The position numbers and the translations under genes are program-made. Below are positions 9,342 through 18,705 of a DNA stretch of 24,506 bases, in pieces (positions within the stretch are counted from its first letter, which is position 1; each line of letters begins with the position of its first letter). The stretch lies in contig JAUCBJ010003508.1 of assembly GCA_032718475.1 (NCBI GenBank), positions 1 through 24,506 of the forward strand, written 5' to 3'. This DNA comes from Nemertoderma westbladi (Eukaryota; Xenacoelomorpha; Nemertodermatida; Nemertodermatidae). The notes under the pieces are model-generated. The model was not told where the DNA came from and made no database searches. It worked only from the letters and a program-made list of their open reading frames with translations.

Positions 9342-9957
9342 TTAAACATTTTGAAAGAGTAACATACTCATAAAGTACAGGAGGATAATAAGTTGCAACT
9401 TGTAGACAAAAGACTGACACCTGGTGAGTTACTGGATCTACTCAAGAATAAACTTCAAAAATTCCCAGTATCGATTTAATGTCCAGCAAACAGCAAAAAA
9501 ACTTACGAAAATATAGTTTCAAACCTTACAGAAGAATCTATATATATACACTCAAGATTCATGACTTCTCTGAAAATTATATATGTCTTCTTCCAGAGGA
9601 GATACAATCCTTCCACTGGACTCAGGAAATGGCAACTAACTACTGTATATACCCTATTGTTGTCATGAGAAAGGTTGGCCATCGAGAAGACCACTCAGAA
9701 TATTTTTTTTCCAATAATAAGAAACAAGATGTTCCATTGGTGGAATACTGCAATGAAATTCTTCATATGAGCATTACAATCAATGATGAAGGAATATCAA
9801 TAACACATGATATTGAATATAATTATGGTTGTGCATCACAAGTCAAGTGTATCCGTACATTCAGTAGTTTAGCAAGATAAAACATTAAAACAACTCGTAT
9901 GTTTTGTGAGACAAACCATGGAAAGTCAAAATCAGATTGTCTTGGAGGTGTGGGGTG
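9342..9957 (+). pseudogene. Degraded relic of a repetitive uncharacterised metazoan protein family (transposon-like)
   Basis: Read across frames, this stretch carries the ordered landmarks of an uncharacterised protein family that occurs in many copies in invertebrate and fish genomes. Upstream in one frame is GELLDLLKNKL (9423-9455), then an in-frame TAA at 9477-9479 and NLTEESIYI. After a frameshift near 9545-9560 come HDFSENY, EEIQSFHW, the degenerate YNYGCASQVK (family form: S-D-G-x-x-x-Q-Y-K), and, past a TAA at 9878-9880, FCETNHGKSKSDCLGGVG (family form: HGKGxxDGxGG). The acidic residue and glycine expected in the SDG box are altered. At least two stops and one frameshift make it non-functional. 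It lies antisense within the intron of the minus-strand gene. Family membership is by motif recognition only. Confidence 0.65.
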
Positions 9958-10499
9958 AGCCACGAAAGTAAGCGAGCTTAGCATACGGGTACCACTAACT
10001 CAATTGGTGTGTCTGTTGTTCTGTTGTGTTCAAATTTAAACGTTAATAACTCGGCCAAATCTCGATGAAATCTATCCAAACTTGGTACACATGTAGTCTG
10101 GCAAAAGTTTAGAAATTTTCCAAGTTGAATTTGCGTGTGGCCTTCGAGAAGGTAAGATAAATTCAGTTGATTACGGAGCATTTTCAACCTACCATTTAAT
10201 GGAAATTAATTATTTTATAGTATAAGCTATACATATAATTATACTTAAAAAATATACAGCTGTAATCCCCATACGCCGTTCCATTATAGTTTTTAATTAG
10301 TTAAAGTGATTTGCTTTAAGAAATGTGTTTTTAATTGATCTAAATGTAATTAAGTTATCAAAATGCCCCGGTCACTCTATACTTCCACCTCTCCATCATT
10401 CCTTGGCATGCTTGCTATTGCCTAGCCTAGCTGCTGGCGCTGCCCCCGGGGAACCAGTCCAACCACTTGAGCTCTACTCAGCAATGGGTAATTACATCT
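9958..10499. other. Intronic non-coding stretch, no gene seen
   Basis: No supported coding sequence is present. Around 10010-10160 is a segment (TAATAACTCGGCCAAATCTC, then GGTACACATGTAGTCTGGC) of a style I associate with dispersed repeat elements, but I cannot name a family. Short open frames on both strands show no domain. Confidence 0.4.
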
Positions 10500-10536
10500 A
10501 TATTACATAGGCACTAGACTAGTGCCTATGTAATAT
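10500..10536. repeat. 37-bp palindrome (18-bp perfect arms, 1-nt loop)
   Basis: ATATTACATAGGCACTAG at 10500-10517 is followed by a single A and then its exact reverse complement at 10519-10536. It lies 40 bp left of the long fold-back at 10577-10858. Perfect arms around a one-base spacer suggest a recent origin or a protein-bound dyad. Confidence 0.85.
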
Positions 10537-10576
10537 CGTATTAATCGTTAATCGTGTAATATCGTATTGTAATATC

Positions 10577-10858
10577 GCAATTATAGTGGCAGTCAGTTAC
10601 CTTTTTTGTCTTGTAAATTCGGACGTCCAAAGTGGGGGGGAGGGGGTGCTGGTTGGGGGCGGTCATAAAATCGGGAATTTACTCGGACGTCGTGTAAGGT
10701 GTGGCAGACTAATAAGCCAGCTTGCTTAGGGGGCATCCATAAAGGACGTCCGAGTAAATTCCCGATTTTATGACCGCCCCCAACCAGCACCCCCTCCCCC
10801 CACTTTGGACGTCCGAATTTACAAGACAAAAAAGGTAACTGACTGCCACTATAATTGC
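10577..10858. mobile_element. Fold-back/MITE-like element: near-perfect 115-bp inverted repeat with 53-nt loop
   Basis: The left arm at 10577-10691 and the right arm at 10745-10858 are reverse complements except for one extra G in a G-run of the left arm. The outer ends read GCAATTATAGTGGCAGTCAG, and both arms contain the palindrome GGACGTCC. The loop (10692-10744) is unrelated to the arms. There is no transposase. The outermost 8-bp flanks do not match, so a target-site duplication is not evident. If the true ends are just inside, at GTGGCAGTCAG, flanking TA dinucleotides would fit a mariner-like target. A minus-strand open frame here (10593-10829) comes from the hairpin itself. Confidence 0.75.
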
Positions 10859-11176
10859 TGCAACTTCATATTATTATGTATTATTAATTATTATGTATCA
10901 GTGATGGTAATTTGTATTAATTAATTACATGGATTGCAAGCATTAAGTGATTTGCATTTTGTCTGCATTTTTCGTTGTAGGAAATTGTCCTATACCACCT
11001 ACCATGAACGTGAAAAAAATGAGGAAAGATGCGGATATGTTCCTCATTGATCACGATCAGAACCAAGCACTTTGTGAACTTGTATAGAGTAGAGCGTGTT
11101 TTACTTATGTCATCCTTTTGAGTATCTATAATGGTATATTTCTTGGACCGAAATGCATTGGATGTAACACATTCCT

Positions 11177-14100
11177 CTCGTGGACAACCTGGGATGGGGC
11201 AAGCCGAGTCGTGGAAAACCTGGGATGGGGAATGCCGAGTCGTGGACAAGCCGGGATGGGGCAAGCTGGGTCGTGGGCAACACGGGATGGGGCATGCCGA
11301 GTCGTGGACAACCTGGGATGGGGCTAGCTGAGTTGTGGACAACCCGGGATGGGGCAAGCTGGGTCGTGGGCAACACGGGATGGGGAATGCCGAGTCGTGG
11401 ACAAGCCGGGATGGGGCAAGCTGGGTCGTGGGCAACACGGGGTGGGGCATGCCGAGTCGTGGGCAACACGGGATGGGGCTTGCCGAGTCGTGGACAAGCC
11501 GGGATGGGGCAAGCTGGGTCGTGGGCAACACGGGATGGGGCATGCCGAGTCGTGGACAACCTGGGATGGGACATGCCGAGTCGTGGGCAACACGGGATGG
11601 GGCATGCCGAGTCGTGGACAAGCCGGGATGGGGCAAGCTGGGTCGTGGGCAACACGGGATGGGGCATGCCGAGTCGTGGGCAACACGGGATGGGGCATGC
11701 CGAGTCGTGGACAAGCCGGGATGGGGCAAGCTGGGTCGTGGGCAACACGGGATGGGGCATGCCGAGTCGTGGGCAACACGGGATGGGGCATGCCGAGTCG
11801 TGGACAACCTGGGATGGGGAATGCCGAGTCGTGGACAAGCCGGGATGGGGCAAGCTGGGTCGTGGGCAACACGGGATGGGGAATGCCGAGTCGTGGACAA
11901 GCCGGGATGGGGCAAGCTGGGTCGTGGGCAACACGGGATGGGGCATGCCGAGTCGTGGACAACCTGGGATGGGGCAAGCTGGGTCGTGGGCAACACGGGA
12001 TGGGGAATGCCGAGTCGTGGACAAGCCGGGATGGGGCAAGCTGGGTCGTGGGCAACACGGGATGGGGCATGCCGAGTCGTGGACAAGCCGGGATGGGGCA
12101 AGCTGGGTCGTGGGCAACACGGGATGGGGCATGCCGAGTCGTGGGCAACACGGGATGGGGCATGTCGAGTCGTGGGCAACCTGGGATGGGGAATGCCGAG
12201 TCGTGGACAACCCGTGGTGGGGCATGCCGAGTCGTGGACAACCCGTGGTGGGGCATGCCGAGTCGTGGACAAGCCGGGATGGGGCAAGCTGGGTCGTGGG
12301 CAACACGGGATGGGGCATGCCGAGTCGTGGACAACCTGGGATTGAGTTGTGGACAACCCGGGATGGGGAATGCCGAGTGGTGGACAACCCGTGGTGGGGC
12401 ATGCCGAGTCGTGGACAACCCGTGGTGGGGCATGCCGAGTCGTGGACAACCCGGGATGGGGCATGCCGAGTCGTGGACAACCCGGGATGGGGCTAGCTAA
12501 GTCGTGGACAACCTGGGAGGGGACTAGCTGAGTTGTGGACAACCCGGGATGGGGCAGGCCGAGTCGTGGACAACCTGGGATGGGGCTAGCGGACAACCCG
12601 GGATGGGGAATGCCGAGTCGTGGACAACCCGTGGTGGGGCATGCCGAGTCGTGGACAACCCGTGGTGGGGCATGCCGAGTCGTGGACAACCCGGGATGGG
12701 GCTAGCTAAGTCGTGGACAACCTGGGATGGGACAACCTGGGATGGGGCAAGCTGGGTCGTGGGCAACACGGGATGGGGAATGCCGAGTCGTGGACAAGCC
12801 GGGATGGGGCAAGCTGGGTCGTGGGCAACACGGGATGGGGCATGCCGAGTCGTGGACAAGCCGGGATGGGGCAAGCTGGGTCGTGGGCAACACGGGATGG
12901 GGCATGCCGAGTCGTGGGCAACACGGGATGGGGGATGCCGAGTCGTGGACAACCTGGGAGAGGGCTAGCTGAGTTGTGGACAACCCGGGATGGGGCAGGC
13001 CGAGTCGTGGACAACCTGGGATGGGGCAAGCTGAGTCGTGGACAACCCGGGATGGGGCAAGCCGAGTCGTGGACAACCCGGGATGGGGAATGCCGAGTCG
13101 TGGACAAGCCGGGATGGGGCAAGCTGAGTCGTGGACAACCCGGGATGGGGCATTCCGAGTCGTGGACAACCTGGGATGGGGCTAGCTGAGTTGTGGACAA
13201 CCCGGGATGGGGAATGCTGAGTCGTGGACAACCCGTGGTGGGGCATGCCGAGTCGTGGACAACCCGGGATGGGGCTAGCTAAGTCGTGGACAACCTGGGA
13301 GGGGGCTAGCTGAGTTGTGGACAACCCGGGATGGGGCAGGCCGAGTCGTGGACAACCCGGGATGGGGCAAGCTGAGTCGTGGACAACCCGGGATGGGGCA
13401 GGCCGAGTCGTGGACAACCCGGGATGGGGCTAGCTAAGTCGTGGACAACCTGGGAGGGGGCTAGCTGAGTTGTGGACAACCCGGGATGGGGCATGCCGAG
13501 TCGTGGACAACCTGGGATGGGGCAAGCTGGGTCGTGGGCAACACGGGATGGGGAATGCCGAGTCGTGGACAAGCCGGGATGGGGCAAGCTGGGTCGTGGG
13601 CAACACGGGATGGGGCATGCCGAGTCGTGGACAAGCCGGGATGGGGCAAGCTGGGTCGTGGGCAACACGGGATGGGGCATGCCGAGTCGTGGGCAACACG
13701 GGATGGGGCATGTCGAGTCGTGGGCAACCTGGGATGGGGAATGCCGAGTCGTGGACAACCCGTGGTGGGGCATGCCGAGTCGTGGACAACCCGTGGTGGG
13801 GCATGCCGAGTCGTGGACAAGCCGGGATGGGGCAAGCTGGGTCGTGGGCAACACGGGATGGGGCATGCCGAGTCGTGGACAACCTGGGATTGAGTTGTGG
13901 ACAACCCGGGATGGGGAATGCCGAGTGGTGGACAACCCGTGGTGGGGCATGCCGAGTCGTGGACAACCCGTGGTGGGGCATGCCGAGTCGTGGACAACCC
14001 GGGATGGGGCATGCCGAGTCGTGGACAACCCGGGATGGGGCTAGCTAAGTCGTGGACAACCTGGGAGGGGACTAGCTGAGTTGTGGACAACCCGGGATGG

Positions 14101-15286
14101 GGCAGGCCGAGTCGTGGACAACCTGGGATGGGGCTAGCGGACAACCCGGGATGGGGAATGCCGAGTCGTGGACAACCCGTGGTGGGGCATGCCGAGTCGT
14201 GGACAACCCGTGGTGGGGCATGCCGAGTCGTGGACAACCCGGGATGGGGCTAGCTAAGTCGTGGACAACCTGGGATGGGACAACCTGGGATGGGGCAAGC
14301 TGGGTCGTGGGCAACACGGGATGGGGAATGCCGAGTCGTGGACAAGCCGGGATGGGGCAAGCTGGGTCGTGGGCAACACGGGATGGGGCATGCCGAGTCG
14401 TGGACAAGCCGGGATGGGGCAAGCTGGGTCGTGGGCAACACGGGATGGGGCATGCCGAGTCGTGGGCAACACGGGATGGGGGATGCCGAGTCGTGGACAA
14501 CCTGGGAGAGGGCTAGCTGAGTTGTGGACAACCCGGGATGGGGCAGGCCGAGTCGTGGACAACCTGGGATGGGGCAAGCTGAGTCGTGGACAACCCGGGA
14601 TGGGGCAAGCCGAGTCGTGGACAACCCGGGATGGGGAATGCCGAGTCGTGGACAAGCCGGGATGGGGCAAGCTGAGTCGTGGACAACCCGGGATGGGGCA
14701 TTCCGAGTCGTGGACAACCTGGGATGGGGCTAGCTGAGTTGTGGACAACCCGGGATGGGGAATGCTGAGTCGTGGACAACCCGTGGTGGGGCATGCCGAG
14801 TCGTGGACAACCCGGGATGGGGCTAGCTAAGTCGTGGACAACCTGGGAGGGGGCTAGCTGAGTTGTGGACAACCCGGGATGGGGCAGGCCGAGTCGTGGA
14901 CAACCCGGGATGGGGCAAGCTGAGTCGTGGACAACCCGGGATGGGGCAGGCCGAGTCGTGGACAACCCGGGATGGGGCTAGCTAAGTCGTGGACAACCTG
15001 GGAGGGGGCTAGCTGAGTTGTGGACAACCCGGGATGGGGCAGGCCGAGTCGTGGACAACCCGGGATGGGGCAAGCTGAGTCGTGGACAACCCGGGATGGG
15101 GCATGCCGAGTCGTGGACAACCTGGGAGGGGGCTAGCTGAGTTGTGGACAACCCGGGATGGGGAATGCCGAGTCGTGGACAACCCGTGGTGGGGCATGCC
15201 AAGTCGTGGACAACCCGGGATGGGGCATGCCGAGTCGTGGACAACTCGGGATGGGTCTCGCCGAGTCGTGGACAACCTGGGATGGG
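11177..15286. repeat. 31-bp CpG-rich minisatellite, about 132 copies, with 62-bp dimers and a 1,548-bp duplication
   Basis: The unit is 31 bp: GGGATGGGG, a variable hexamer (CATGCC, CAAGCT, CTAGCT or CAGGCC), then GAGTCGTGG(A/G)CAACCC or close variants. Between about 11220 and 12130 two unit types alternate as a 62-bp dimer. A block of 1,548 bp at about 11932-13479 recurs immediately at about 13480-15027. Every stretch I compared is identical, including many unit-specific variants. Few unit variants contain a stop, and 31 is not a multiple of three, so all frames cycle through the unit and give overlapping open frames on both strands (up to 590 codons). These are repeat products, not genes. 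Each unit holds up to three CpGs. Confidence 0.96.
11932..15027. repeat. Tandem segmental duplication, two 1,548-bp copies inside the 31-bp array
   Basis: Sequence at position n equals that at n+1548 from about 11932 to about 13479 in all places checked. This includes irregular units such as the shortened GATTGAGTTGTGGAC near 12340/13888 and the CTAGCGGACAAC deletion near 12585/14133. The period is slightly under 50 units because some units are truncated. The copies appear identical, so either the duplication is very young or the assembly repeated a stretch. Confidence 0.9.
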
Positions 15287-16193
15287 AAACTGGTTTAAAT
15301 AAATTTTAAATTTATTTAATAATAATAAATCTTAATAGTATAGTAATTTGTTATTTCAATAATTTTGATTTTAATCAGAAGAAAAAAACACAAAATACAA
15401 ACCAGAAAATAAAAGCAATTATACGTGGGTAAGAAAATGAATTGGAGTATTCACACCCGTTGAAACACAGTGGCCCATATATGACCCATGCTGGCTGGCA
15501 AATTAATATGGTGGTTAGAGAAAAATTGTGTTATTTGGACCTAAAATTAAATGAAAAAAAATGAAAAAATAATTTTCAAGACATTGGGAACATAATACGG
15601 GTCTGAAAGGGTTAAGCAATATTATATTGCATATAGGCTACATTTTTCGTATCATTTTTGGATTTTTCGAATCGTATCGTATTCCCCCCTAGTCACAGGA
15701 TACCATGATTTTTTTACGGCAAGGGTGGGGTCTCTGGCTACAAGTTCAATTGGAAGTGTACTAACTTAACATACATACTACATGAATTTAATATTGATAA
15801 CACACACTCGTAAACTCATGACCAACACAAGGGAGTATTTACACCTAAAGAACCTGAAGATTAACATAAGCAACAAGTACCGGGATGTATGTAATACTGC
15901 CTACACCATAATTGTAGCATTACGAACATTCATATATGAAAATTTTATTGTTATGAAAAACAAAATATGGTTGACATACCGAAAATAGAAAGGAAACAAC
16001 TGAACTGTTTCAATGTCACTATTAAAGTTAAATAATGTTAAGATTATTTGGATTTGACAAATTTTAACTTTAATGATGTTACCGGTATTTTATTAATTAC
16101 TAAGCACACACCTTTGGTTGAAACTGCTTCTAACAATGGACTGGAAGCCACATACGGAATAACATCCACACAATTTCCGCTAAGCTACGTAAC
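15287..16193. other. Intronic AT-rich stretch, no gene seen
   Basis: Right of the minisatellite the sequence turns sharply AT-rich. A plus-strand open frame of 68 codons at 15782-15988 has no domain and biased composition (N, T, K, I). Nothing else is recognised up to exon 2 of the minus-strand gene. Confidence 0.45.
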
Positions 16194-16626
16194 AATCCTG
16201 ATCCCGATAGTAAGTTATCCAACCATTCCACCAACACCAAGCAAACCCAAACACAGTAACGAACAGTACACACGCTAGAAGGGGTTCACTGACAACAAAT
16301 AACATAAGGCGGAAACACAAACCAATTGTGAAAATAATCTGTTGGATGCACCAAAGAGGGCCAGCGGCGGAGTAGACGAGGAATAGAAGAGACATAATAA
16401 ACATCGCGAGAGAGAAAGAAGACAAGAAGTAGAACAGGATACCAATCCCGATCCAGAATGTTAACAGAACCGGAGTAAAAACCACGGATTTGAGACGCCC
16501 CAGGTCGCTGTAATTGGCGGAATCGAAGAATTGTTGGGTGAAGTAATTCATGTTGGTACGAACCGCGGGCTCTTTGCTTTGGGCTGTAGTCCACATCCGG
16601 GTGTTATAGGACAGGGTTTGGAATGT
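16194..16626 (-). CDS. Exon 2 of the multi-pass membrane protein gene (3' limit uncertain)
   Basis: On the minus strand a textbook acceptor (TATGTTTGTTACAG) ends at 16627. The exon opens in phase 0, TFQTLSYNTRMW, matching the phase-0 donor of exon 1. It encodes a soluble stretch of about 40 residues (to DSANYSDLGRLKS) and then two or three hydrophobic segments (VVFTPVLLTFWIGIGILFYF; SLAMFIMSLLFLVY; CIQQIIFTIGLCFRLMLFVV), plus LLACVLFVTVFGFAWCWW if the exon is long. The last exon needs phase 1, and three phase-1 donors exist, leaving the exon's last base at 16290, 16224 or 16194. They give proteins of about 228, 250 or 260 residues. None has a strong consensus, so an unseen intermediate exon is possible. 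The longest limit is given here. Total length fits TMEM109/BRI3BP-like proteins. Confidence 0.6.
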
Positions 16627-16803
16627 CTGTAACAAACATATAATATAATAAATAATACAGTATATATATAAACAAAAAAATTTAGTAAAAAGTAAAAAAT
16701 GCTTTCTGTGAAGGTGAACACTTGTCTTTTACAAATTTTATAAATTTTTTCATATTAATATACGAAATATAATGTACATAACATAACCATAAAAAGGCCA
16801 GAT

Positions 16804-16823
16804 GGGGGGGGGGGGGGGGGGGG
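16804..16823 (+). repeat. Homopolymer tract of 20 G
   Basis: This is an uninterrupted G20 run, the second long G tract in the window. It lies in intron 1, on the strand opposite to the gene, so the transcript would carry C20. The exact length is unreliable in any assembly. Confidence 0.9.
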
Positions 16824-18070
16824 ACTTTCGACGGGATACAAATTATGCACCAGACAATTGATAGATGTGTAAGGTGAGATATAGGGAGTGAAGGTTAAAT
16901 TATTCTGATTTAATATACCGTATTATTATTTGTGGGCTGCTAGTCTCTGGTTGGGAGATTAATCAATACCCATACTGAACCGCTATGTTCTGATGTTCAA
17001 ACGTGTATTTATTTGTGTAATAAAAGGCATCTGTAATATAAAGATCCCTGGCCTGGGATGTAAATACTAAAGACCCCTACAATGCGAAAGACCCATGGGA
17101 CCATAAAAAAAATACACAAAATTTACATTTTGTATTCGCCAAGTTTGGCTACCAAATAGATAAATAAAATAACCTGCGCAATATTTAAGGTAATGAATAA
17201 AACAATAAAATATTAGAAACGTTGTGCTGGTTATTCTGGATTTTTGGCACCTGTTTTAGTGAACCTAATAGCGATGTAGTAAATGTATTGTTGTTTGAAA
17301 TTAATTTCGCACTACCAAATCGCCTGGGCGGCATATTTTCCAACATTATATCGTAGTAAAATTAAAAATGATTTTAAAATTAGACAATGCTAATTCCATT
17401 CCACCTACTCTTTCTCTGAACGCATAGAAGACTGCATTTGTATCAGATGTTGGCACCATACAAAAAATATATGGGCAATAATAAGGGCTTATAAGCTTTG
17501 TAATCTCTATATGTAGCTACTAGCTACTGGTTCTATCACATTTGAGGCACAGTGACAAACACCTTTCCCCAGTGGCCATTTTTGGACCAATTTGTCGCAA
17601 ATTTCATACAGACACTCTCGGACCTATGTATAACTTCATAGAAAAAAAAATTTTAAATAGGTGATTTTCCGCTTCGAGCAGCACGATAGAAAATCATGAG
17701 TTTATGGCATTTTTTCGAAAAGTCAATTTACCTACTTTACCTCAATTTACTACTACTGCGCTGTAAGTAGGCAATCAACTAATAGTCAAATAATATTTTA
17801 AATGGCGATTTTCAATTGTACTGATGGGGCGTCGGTAGATAGATGCAGAGATGCCTGACGTCGGCATATACCTTGACGATTTACGATTACAGGCAACAGG
17901 ATTAGCAGAGATTTGTCGGACGTCATCTGCAGTCTTTCAGTGGTGGATCAGACACAGTCTCGGTCCGGAAACACCCCCAACACTGCAACATGTTGTCGTT
18001 GCTCGATGGCAATGCAGTTATCCTCGAGGAAGTCTCATTCTCTACATCGACCTGACGCTCGGGTCCTTCG

Positions 18071-18412
18071 AATTACCCCAAAAAGGCTCAAAAATTACCC
18101 CAAAATAAGCCAACAATGTTTATTAACGGCGATGGAAAGGAGCAGGTTACAGTGGCAAGTTTTTTTTTAACCAAAACAATAAACGAGAGTGAAGAAAACA
18201 ATTTTAATTATTTTGGGAGAGGCCTAATTCGTCATTATTTTGGGGTAATTCGTCATTTGACCATATTTTGGGGTAAATTAAATTTCCAAGCTCAAAAAAA
18301 AGTATTTTGGGGTAGGCCTACTACAGTACTATTTCAGTATTTTGGGGTAATTCTAAACTATTTTGGGGTAGTTTTATACTATTTTGGGTTTTTTTGGGTT
18401 ATTTTGGGGTAT
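18071..18412. repeat. Cluster of TTTTGGGG(TA) motifs in both orientations
   Basis: ATTACCCCAAAA occurs twice at the left (about 18072 and 18094). Full or near copies of ATTTTGGGGTA occur about eight times between 18210 and 18412, with irregular spacing of about 15-45 bp. Left and right copies can pair as a hairpin (AATTACCCCAAAA against TTTTGGGGTAATT). On the plus strand the four-G runs could form G-quadruplexes. It is not a regular tandem array. Confidence 0.7.
18124..18172 (+). repeat. Dispersed repeat fragment, second copy of the 8341-8385 segment
   Basis: Shared features are AACGGCG, then CAGGTTACAG, a T-rich stretch and TAACCAAAACAATA. The upstream part GGAAAGGAGCAGGTTACA also recurs near 9261. 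The copies sit in the 3' flank and both introns of the minus-strand gene. No ends can be defined. Confidence 0.4.
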
Positions 18413-18705
18413 TCGTAGGACCGCTGACGCTCTTCAACTCATGTCAGCATGTGGAGATGCACACACACCAGATGCGGAAGCGGCAATCTCTCTGCCCGCA
18501 CTGATGATGAACATTTTTTTTTGAATATAACTTACAATATAATTATGTTGTGATTGTGAATTACATTACTAATTAATCAATCATTTTTTAGTACGTTTTT
18601 TGAACCACTCTAAGGCTGTAAGGCAGTAGGCCTACTGCAGTAAGGGCCTGCAGCCTATGCCAATTAAATGTCAATACTGCAATAGGTCTAACTTACATTT
18701 CTTAC

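Larger units (their letters stand above)
9014..16193 (-). other. Large intron 2 of the membrane-protein gene, filled with repeats and relics
   Basis: The interval between exon 2 and exon 3 is about 7.2 kb. It contains an antisense relic of a repetitive protein family (9342-9957), a 37-bp palindrome (10500-10536), a 115-bp-arm fold-back (10577-10858) and the 4.1-kb 31-bp minisatellite (11177-15286). Intron status depends on the two flanking exons belonging to one gene. The acceptor is clear, but the donor is ambiguous (see exon 2). Confidence 0.5.
16627..18705 (-). other. Intron 1 of the membrane-protein gene
   Basis: It is bounded by a GTAAGAAATG donor (18705 downward) and a TTGTTACAG acceptor (ending at 16627), both in phase 0. 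It contains a 20-G tract, AT-rich non-coding sequence and the TTTTGGGG cluster at 18071-18412. Short plus-strand open frames at 17851-18170 show no domain. Confidence 0.6.

Noticed and set aside
9199-9420. A 73-codon minus frame as an intermediate exon of the membrane-protein gene
   Set aside because: No acceptor and donor with suitable phase were seen, and the region is antisense to the start of the relic.
9380-9425. A 43-nt internal exon on the plus strand between a CAG acceptor and GTGAGT donor
   Set aside because: The same reading frame continues through the supposed donor into GELLDLLKNKL, and the relic's family motifs need the sequence unspliced there.
10593-10829. A 78-codon minus frame
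   Set aside because: It lies entirely within the 115-bp inverted repeat and its loop. The two ends of the peptide are read from the complementary arms.
10917-15309. Dozens of overlapping proline/cysteine-rich (minus) and glycine/tryptophan-rich (plus) open frames
   Set aside because: They are translations of the 31-bp minisatellite cycling through all phases. The same peptides repeat at a 1,548-bp offset, and the unique tail of the longest minus frame has no recognisable content.
17851-18170. Two overlapping 85-codon plus frames
   Set aside because: There is no domain, the frames overlap each other and end in the ACCCCAAAA repeat region, and they sit in an intron of the opposite-strand gene.
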